Source of the DNA: a virus
Direction: 5' to 3' (one strand)
IMG/VR virus record: IMGVR_UViG_3300042554_002120
Location: 1-31,372 of that record
Length of the DNA stretch: 31,372 nucleotides
This document shows positions 26,492-31,372 of the stretch, one piece after another (positions within the stretch are counted from its first letter, which is position 1; each line of letters opens with the position of its first letter). A program made the position numbers and the translations under genes. Below the pieces are notes generated by a model. It did not search any database and was not told where the DNA came from. It saw only the letters and a list, made by a program, of their open reading frames with translations.

Positions 26492-27282
26492 GGCGTGGGC
26501 AACCGCTCCAGCCACCCGGTCACGTGCCCCGGGTTGGCGCTCAGGTCCTCGGCGACGACGCACATCTTGGCGAAGCGGCCGTCGACCGGATTGGTCACGG
26601 GGCCGGCGTTGAGCACGTAACTCGTCGACGAAACATCCATGCTGGCGCCCGTGGTGTCGATGGTCAGCGCCACGCCGTTCACCCACACGCTGTAGTTGCC
26701 GGTCGTGGTGTTGCCGCCGCCGCGGTAGACGATGACCAGCGAGAACGGGTCCGTCCCCGTGGGCTGCCACGTGGACACGCGGCGCGAGATGGTCGGGCTG
26801 GTGATGTCCGCGGCGAAGGACAGCCCGGGCGACGCCGAGGTCGGGCCGCCGATATGCACCCGGAACCCCCGCGTCGTGCCGCCCACCACCACCAGCACGT
26901 CCACGTCGCTGGTGGCGATGGTGCTGTTGTACTGCGCCCGGATACCGAGGGTCTTGGCGCTGGCCGACGCGAAGTTGGACACGCGCCCGATGGCGTCGTC
27001 GCCGTGGTCCCCCACCATGGCGACCTGCGACCCGATGGCGCCGAGGAGCATCCGCCGCCCGGCCGTCGCTTGCTGCCAGTCCCCGGCAGGGCCGCCCTGT
27101 GGCACCAGCGCGCCCACCGGGTCACCCGGCGCGGTGGCGGCGACCGTCTTGCCGGTGGTGGTCCACGTCGCCCCGGCGGCGCCCACGTCCAGCCACTCCA
27201 AGGGCGTCGAGTCCCCGGGCGACCAGATCACACCGGGCGGACCGGCGGCGCGGCCCAGGCCCAGACCCAGGCCGAGGCGCAT
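26488..27282 (-). CDS. Concanavalin/LamG-like virion protein, copy 1
   Basis: The 264-residue protein reads as a jelly-roll: GVIWSPGDSTPLEWLDV, VSNFASASAKTLGIRAQY, DVDVLVVVGGTTRGFRVHIGG, DPFSLVIVYRGGGNTTTGNYSVWVNGVALTI. It resembles the protein at 27821-28594 in layout (an opening W...D part, AATxxGDPV, ASAKT, the NYSVWVNG strand), so the two are probably diverged copies. LamG-like domains often bind sugars, so a receptor-binding role is possible. The start overlaps the preceding stop by one base. Confidence 0.6.
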   Translation of the reverse strand: MRLGLGLGLGRAAGPPGVIWSPGDSTPLEWLDVGAAGATWTTTGKTVAATAPGDPVGALVPQGGPAGDWQQATAGRRMLLGAIGSQVAMVGDHGDDAIGRVSNFASASAKTLGIRAQYNSTIATSDVDVLVVVGGTTRGFRVHIGGPTSASPGLSFAADITSPTISRRVSTWQPTGTDPFSLVIVYRGGGNTTTGNYSVWVNGVALTIDTTGASMDVSSTSYVLNAGPVTNPVDGRFAKMCVVAEDLSANPGHVTGWLERLPTP

Positions 27283-27752
27283 CAGAGGTTGTCCTCGGGT
27301 GGGGACAGCACGACCAGCGGCGCGCCGGGCAGGCCCAGCTCCGCATAGAACGCATCGACCGTGACGCGGGTGGTCTCCCAGTCCACGCCGCCCGGGATGG
27401 GTAGCGCGTCGATCACGTCCACGGTGATCTTCCCGGCGGCGCTCCCCGGCGCAGCGATCTCCTTCGGTGGGAACAGCAACCGGCGCGCCCTGCACCCGGC
27501 GTCGTAGAGCGCGCCGCCCGCGCGGAACTCGCTGCGAATGAGCAGGATCTCGGCCTCGCTGAGCGTCATCGCCCCGGCGTAAAAGGACGGGTTCGCGTAG
27601 TCGCCGCCGTCCGGGCCGAGGCGCTGAGTCAGGGTCACGGCGTCCACCGCGCCGCCGAGCCTCACCAGGGTCTCGATCAGGTACGCCTGGAGGCTGGCAG
27701 CGACGGCGGGCGGGGCGGCGAAGATGACGGATGAGGCGGGGGCAAAGGACAT
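27282..27752 (-). CDS. Hypothetical tail-region protein
   Basis: The 156-residue product has a hydrophobic, helical first part (SSVIFAAPPAVAASLQAYLIETLVRLGGA) and a mixed second part (KITVDVIDALPIPGGVDWETTRVTVDAFYAELGLPG in parts). It is not recognised. GAGAGG lies upstream of the ATG at 27752; longer in-frame versions begin in the intergenic stretch. It sits between the two LamG-like genes. Confidence 0.55.
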   Translation of the reverse strand: MSFAPASSVIFAAPPAVAASLQAYLIETLVRLGGAVDAVTLTQRLGPDGGDYANPSFYAGAMTLSEAEILLIRSEFRAGGALYDAGCRARRLLFPPKEIAAPGSAAGKITVDVIDALPIPGGVDWETTRVTVDAFYAELGLPGAPLVVLSPPEDNL

Positions 27753-27820
27753 GATGACCTCTCGGAGCAGGTGACGGGTGAGCGTGGCGTGGAGGGCGAA
27801 AAGGACGCGCGTGGCGAGCG

Positions 27821-28594
27821 TCACCGCTTGGCTTCCAGGTAGGCCGCGGCGGCGATGCAGTCGGCCTCGGCGAGCGCGCTGGTCCACACCATCGACTCAG
27901 CGATGGCGGCGTCGCAGACCTCGGCGGGGACCGACGTGGCCAGCCAGCGCGTGTTGCCGGTGGCGGCCACGTTGCCACCGGTGGCGGTGGTGATCTCCAC
28001 CCCGTCCAGCCAGATCCGGTAGGACGAAGCCGCGGTGGCGCTCACGCCGTCGTACCGGACGACGATGCTGTGGATGGCGTTGCTCAGCAGCGCCGGGCTC
28101 GTGCCCTGGATGCACACCGCGCTGGTGGTGCTGCGGTCGACGCCGACATGCCAGCCCTTGGCGCTGGAGGCGGTCAGGCCGCTGTGCCGGAGGATGATCT
28201 GCTGAGGCGACGCCCCGAGGCGGATGATCGTCTCGGACGCCGTGGCCCCCGGTGCGCTGAAAATCTCGAACAGCGCCGCGAAGGTCTTGGCGCCCGCGCT
28301 AAACGTCGCGGTGCTGCCCAGGTTGTCGTCGACGTTATCCGACCGCGCCGCCAGGACGGACCCGAGCGAGGTCAGGTACGGCTGAAGCGTGCCGGACGCC
28401 TGGCTGAAGTTCGTGCCGTACCGGGCGTCGATCCGCGCCACCGGGTCGCCTGCCGTGGTGGCGGCGACGGTGCCAGCGGTGTCCTGCCAGATGCGCCCGA
28501 GGGTGACCTCGTGCCACCACGCAGGGGCGCCGGGCGTCTCCGGGGTCCACACGGCGCCGCCGCGACGGCGGAGCGCGGAGAGGAGGGCGCTCAC
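27821..28594 (-). CDS. Concanavalin/LamG-like virion protein, copy 2
   Basis: This 257-residue protein shares the order of motifs of copy 1: AVWTPETPGAPAWWHEV, GTVAATTAGDPVARID, FSAGAKTFAALFEIF, ASSYRIWLDGVEITTATGG, ESMVWTSALAEADCIAAAAYLEAK. The C-terminal pattern of a LamG strand followed by A.....YL is typical of phage LamG-like fibres. The GTG at 28594 was preferred because GGGGGAG lies 5 nt before it; an ATG at 28618 inside the upstream gene is the alternative. Confidence 0.6.
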   Translation of the reverse strand: MSALLSALRRRGGAVWTPETPGAPAWWHEVTLGRIWQDTAGTVAATTAGDPVARIDARYGTNFSQASGTLQPYLTSLGSVLAARSDNVDDNLGSTATFSAGAKTFAALFEIFSAPGATASETIIRLGASPQQIILRHSGLTASSAKGWHVGVDRSTTSAVCIQGTSPALLSNAIHSIVVRYDGVSATAASSYRIWLDGVEITTATGGNVAATGNTRWLATSVPAEVCDAAIAESMVWTSALAEADCIAAAAYLEAKR

Positions 28595-28595
28595 G

Positions 28596-30005
28596 TCACT
28601 CCCCCTTGTAGACGGCAACGACGTGGACCCGCACGGCGCCGGCCGTCAGCGTGGCGGTGCCGACGGTGTTGCGCATCACAAGGGTTTCCGTCGCCGACGA
28701 GTAGGCCGAGGTCTTGCCGGTGAAGTCCGCGCCTGACTCGGCCGAGTCGGCGCCGATCAACTGCCCGGCGGTGGTCGCTGCGGTGGCGAGAAGCAGTTCG
28801 TTGTAACTGCCGGACATGCCGACGCTCAGCGTGGCCGTGCCGCTCACCGGTGCGGCGTCCACGAAGATTTCGCAGACGGTGATCGCGCAGCCGGCGGGCA
28901 ACTTGAACAGCGTCCGGTCGTTGTTCCCCACGGTGTCACCGGAGATGGTGAACCGCTGCGTGAACTCGATGACGCGCAGGCCCTCGCCAACCAGCGATCC
29001 GTTGGTGGTCTGGTCGGTGAAGAGGCGCTTGACCTGCCCCGGCGCCAGGTAGCAGAAGCCACCGCCGTCTCCCTGGATCCGCAGCGTGAAGGTGCCGGTC
29101 GTGTTGTTCTGGAACAGGTTGCAGCGCGCCGTGCCGCTGGGCAGCGCGACCGTGCGGTCCCCGGTGAGCGCGCCGGTCAGCCGGATCACGCCGGCCTGCA
29201 TGTCGGCGTTGGTCGGCGAGATTGACCCGGACCCGGCAACGTCGATGCTCCCGGTGGTGAGGCGGAACCCGCCGTCGCGGTGCCCCTTGTAGGCGCCGAT
29301 ATCGATGGTGTCCGCCAGCTCCAGGGCGAAATACGGCAGGTCCGTGATGCCGCTGTTGTAGGCGAGGAAGCCCCGCGGGGCGGCCGGCGCCGTGGTCAGG
29401 CGCACGGTCATCACGCTGGATACGTCCTTGATGACCAGCAGCCGTGCTGCCGCCGCCGAGGACAGATCCGCCGGTACGCCCGTGATCCTGGAAACGGTCG
29501 GGTTCGGGTAGGTGCCGCTGAGGTCGCCGCCCGCGCTGCCGGACGGGGCGCCACCGGCGGCGCGCTGACCGTCGTTGACCGCTTTGGTCCAGCCGTTGGG
29601 ACCTGCCTCCGTGCTCTCCCCCACGGCGATCTCTTGCAGCCCGTTGGCGTTGAGCACCTTGACGGCCAGGGCGCGCGTCAGGGTGGCCGTGGAGTTGGTG
29701 GCCGGGTCGACGCCGCCGTTGACCTTGCACTGAAGCAGCCACGCGCCGCCTTGCTTCGGGACGCTGAACGAGCACGTCCGGTCCGGGTTGGTGGTGACGG
29801 TCGGCAGGCTGCCGTTGTGCGCGTCGTCGGCGCTGGTGATCGTCCACAGCACGGCGTTGACGCCCGCCGTGGAGTCGAGGCGCGCCTTGATGCTGTACGA
29901 GCCGGCGGCGTCGTAGGCCAGCGCCGTGGCGTCCGCGAGGGCGACGCCTGCGGTGCCGTAGGTGGAGCCGCCGTCGGACGACAGCGCGAAGAGAGCCGAG
30001 GCCAT
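28596..30005 (-). CDS. Tail fibre protein
   Basis: The 469-residue product starts with Ig-like strands (ALFALSSDGGSTYGTAGVALADA; YSIKARLDSTAGVNAVLWTIT). It carries GGDLSGTYPNPTVSRITG (about residues 157-174), a hallmark phrase of tail fibres, and then many short Gly/Thr-rich strands. The C-terminal third (about 340-469) forms another beta-rich block (RFTISGDTVGNNDRTLFKL; TATLSVGMSGSYNELLL). It is probably trimeric and host-facing. AAGGA precedes the ATG by about 11 nt. It is 65 bp from the gene before it. Confidence 0.75.
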   Translation of the reverse strand: MASALFALSSDGGSTYGTAGVALADATALAYDAAGSYSIKARLDSTAGVNAVLWTITSADDAHNGSLPTVTTNPDRTCSFSVPKQGGAWLLQCKVNGGVDPATNSTATLTRALAVKVLNANGLQEIAVGESTEAGPNGWTKAVNDGQRAAGGAPSGSAGGDLSGTYPNPTVSRITGVPADLSSAAAARLLVIKDVSSVMTVRLTTAPAAPRGFLAYNSGITDLPYFALELADTIDIGAYKGHRDGGFRLTTGSIDVAGSGSISPTNADMQAGVIRLTGALTGDRTVALPSGTARCNLFQNNTTGTFTLRIQGDGGGFCYLAPGQVKRLFTDQTTNGSLVGEGLRVIEFTQRFTISGDTVGNNDRTLFKLPAGCAITVCEIFVDAAPVSGTATLSVGMSGSYNELLLATAATTAGQLIGADSAESGADFTGKTSAYSSATETLVMRNTVGTATLTAGAVRVHVVAVYKGE

Positions 30006-30070
30006 GCGGGGGCGGTCCTTGGGGTCAGGGAAAGGTCAGGCGCGCGGCGACAGGGCGGCGCGTCGTGGGG

Positions 30071-31372
30071 TCAGGAGAAGCCGGCGAACTTCTGGGCAAG
30101 CGAGGCGAGGTAGCCAGCGGTCACGGACTGCGCGGTCACCGTCGAGTCGTTGAGGGCGCGCTCGAACGCCTTGGCCAGGCGCACCATGAGCATCGGCCGC
30201 GCGCTGCCGTCCGGGGCCGAGAGGAGCGCGTAGCCGCCCCACGCCCGGTCCGGGTGCTGCCCCAGGCTGCCGCCGGAGGTGACCGTGACGTAACCGGACT
30301 GCGGACCGCCGCCCCACAGGTGGGCCTCAAAGCAGATCCACAGCTCCTCGACCAGCACGGCGAGGCTGCGCACGTCGCTGGCGCGGGTGCGCACCCGGCG
30401 CGTCGGCCCCACACTGGCATAGTGGTACGGCGTGCCGGCCGTTTGCCCGGTGGCGTCCTGGTTCTGGACGTGCCGGTTGAACGAGTCCGCGAGCGCGTTC
30501 GCCGTGAGGATCAGGTTGGGCACGCTGTCGTTGAGCAACAGCACGGTGTTGTCCGTGTCCGGCGCCAGCGATTCGGCCGTGGCGTGGACCTTGACCAGCG
30601 ACCGTGTGCGGTGTTTTTCGTACAGGTCCGTCAGGCCGAACCGGTCCCAGCGCGACCCGGTGCCGCCGCCGTTGATCGCGGATTTCACCTCGTCCAGCGT
30701 CGTCGGCGGTTCAGCGCACCATCCGAAGTAGCCGTCCACGCTGCGGTTGGTCGTCGACAGGTCGTGCGACGAGGCGCGCGTGGCGTGGGCCTGGAGCACG
30801 CTGTAGACGTGCTCGTAATAGGCAATGGTGTCGGACAGCGTGGCGACGCTGCCGGCGGTCATGATGTTGGTGGCGTCGGCGCTGGAGTGCAGCGTGCCCG
30901 CCGTCACCGGGTCGGACAGCCGGACCCGGTGCGCGTTGTACTTGGCCACGATGTCGTTGAGCCGCGTGCCGATGCTGGCCGTGGTTGCGGTCACCGCTGC
31001 CGTCGACGCGAGCGCGTCCGTCGTCGCGTCCGCCACGGTCGCGTGGACCTTGTACTCGTTCATTCCCAGGTGCTCGTTGTACGCGAGCACCAGCGACGTG
31101 AGCAGCGTGGCGTGGTAGGCGAGTTCCCGGTGCCCTGCCGACTCGATGGCGGCGATGGCGGCGACGACCTGCGCGACCTGCTCATCCCGGACCGCGACCC
31201 GCGCCGGGGCGGTGTTGCCCGGAGTGAGGCGCGCCGGGAACGGCACGATCTTCGTGGGCACCGCCTGGTTGTTGTAGACGTCCACGGCCAGCGTCGCCCG
31301 GTCCGTGCCGAAGCCGACCTCGCGGGACAGCGTGCGGTAGACCCACGCGGCAGCGCCGCCGTTGGGCACGTC
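30071..31372 (-). CDS. Virion protein with N-x-H repeats (5' end beyond the window)
   Basis: The frame is open at the window edge; 432 residues follow a possible GTG at 31369. The sequence has several helical segments spaced by AYNEHLG, KYNAHRV, SFNRHVQ and similar. This (Y/F)N-x-H unit followed by a V.......D..N stretch is common in repeat-bearing phage structural proteins. A beta-rich end follows (SGYVTVTSGGSLGQHPD). No enzyme motif seen. It is likely part of a tail or appendage module continuing leftward into the fibre gene. Confidence 0.55.
   Translation of the reverse strand, partial: DVPNGGAAAWVYRTLSREVGFGTDRATLAVDVYNNQAVPTKIVPFPARLTPGNTAPARVAVRDEQVAQVVAAIAAIESAGHRELAYHATLLTSLVLAYNEHLGMNEYKVHATVADATTDALASTAAVTATTASIGTRLNDIVAKYNAHRVRLSDPVTAGTLHSSADATNIMTAGSVATLSDTIAYYEHVYSVLQAHATRASSHDLSTTNRSVDGYFGWCAEPPTTLDEVKSAINGGGTGSRWDRFGLTDLYEKHRTRSLVKVHATAESLAPDTDNTVLLLNDSVPNLILTANALADSFNRHVQNQDATGQTAGTPYHYASVGPTRRVRTRASDVRSLAVLVEELWICFEAHLWGGGPQSGYVTVTSGGSLGQHPDRAWGGYALLSAPDGSARPMLMVRLAKAFERALNDSTVTAQSVTAGYLASLAQKFAGFS

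Noticed and set aside
27753-27820. A small gene in the 68-bp gap
   Set aside because: In-frame codons extend upstream of 27752, but no start with a ribosome site is seen; GAGAGG supports the ATG at 27752.
30006-30070. A further GC-rich promoter before the tail fibre gene
   Set aside because: CTGACC occurs three times in this gap, but the hexamer 16 bp downstream (GACCGC) is not -10-like, so it was not listed.

Overview
This looks like part of a temperate tailed-phage genome from a high-GC host (about 70% GC by eye). The phage assignment rests on a tyrosine integrase with an excisionase-like gene beside it, an apparent attP core (the 3' end of a tRNA) directly behind the integrase, a RuvC-like resolvase, a phage-type C5-cytosine methyltransferase, dCTP deaminase, thymidylate synthase, DHFR, DUF3310, a lysis-like cassette and a run of tail-fibre or appendage genes. 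The intact attP core lies between genes that share one promoter type, so the window reads as free (non-integrated) phage DNA. The host cannot be named. The many leaderless genes with a TAnnnT-like -10 directly before the start codon fit Actinomycetota or Deinococcota-like hosts. No terminase, portal, capsid or polymerase gene lies in the window.

Layout. (1) 1-9520, rightward: DNA modification and metabolism, with a DpdA/TGT-like enzyme, a PP-loop (PAPS-reductase-like) protein, small zinc-finger proteins, a C5-MTase, a RuvC-like nuclease, a Dcd, an excisionase-like protein and the integrase, then attP. (2) 9644-15561, rightward: a SLOG-family protein followed by small, mostly unrecognised genes split into short transcription units. 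Five of these units start from a TTGACA/TATGAT-type promoter whose 16-bp spacer is a palindromic operator (ATACGGnCGnCCGTAT). A sixth promoter lacks the operator. (3) 15571-18728, leftward: DHFR, a small protein, ThyA, DUF3310, and two small proteins. (4) 18911-31372, leftward: tail fibre/appendage genes, membrane and coiled-coil proteins, a lipoprotein, a possible cysteine peptidase and a lysozyme-like protein, ending at a strong terminator.

Regulation is the most striking content. One class, seen in 14 good copies and one weak copy on both strands, has a GC-rich box nnGACCCCTCCC, exactly 16 bp, a -10-like hexamer (TAGGGT, CAGGGT, CACCCT and similar), then 6-7 nt and the start codon. That geometry predicts leaderless mRNAs, and the boxes often also encode the C-terminal tail of the gene before. 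The second class is the operator-in-spacer family at 10.1-13.4 kb. Three of its members, plus the operator-less promoter, feed a conserved leader hairpin followed by GGAG, and two are leaderless.

The metabolic genes fit together: Dcd makes dUTP from dCTP, ThyA makes dTMP, DHFR recycles the folate. The DpdA-like protein, PP-loop protein and MTase suggest modified virion DNA. All function calls are from sequence reading only; no database search was run.
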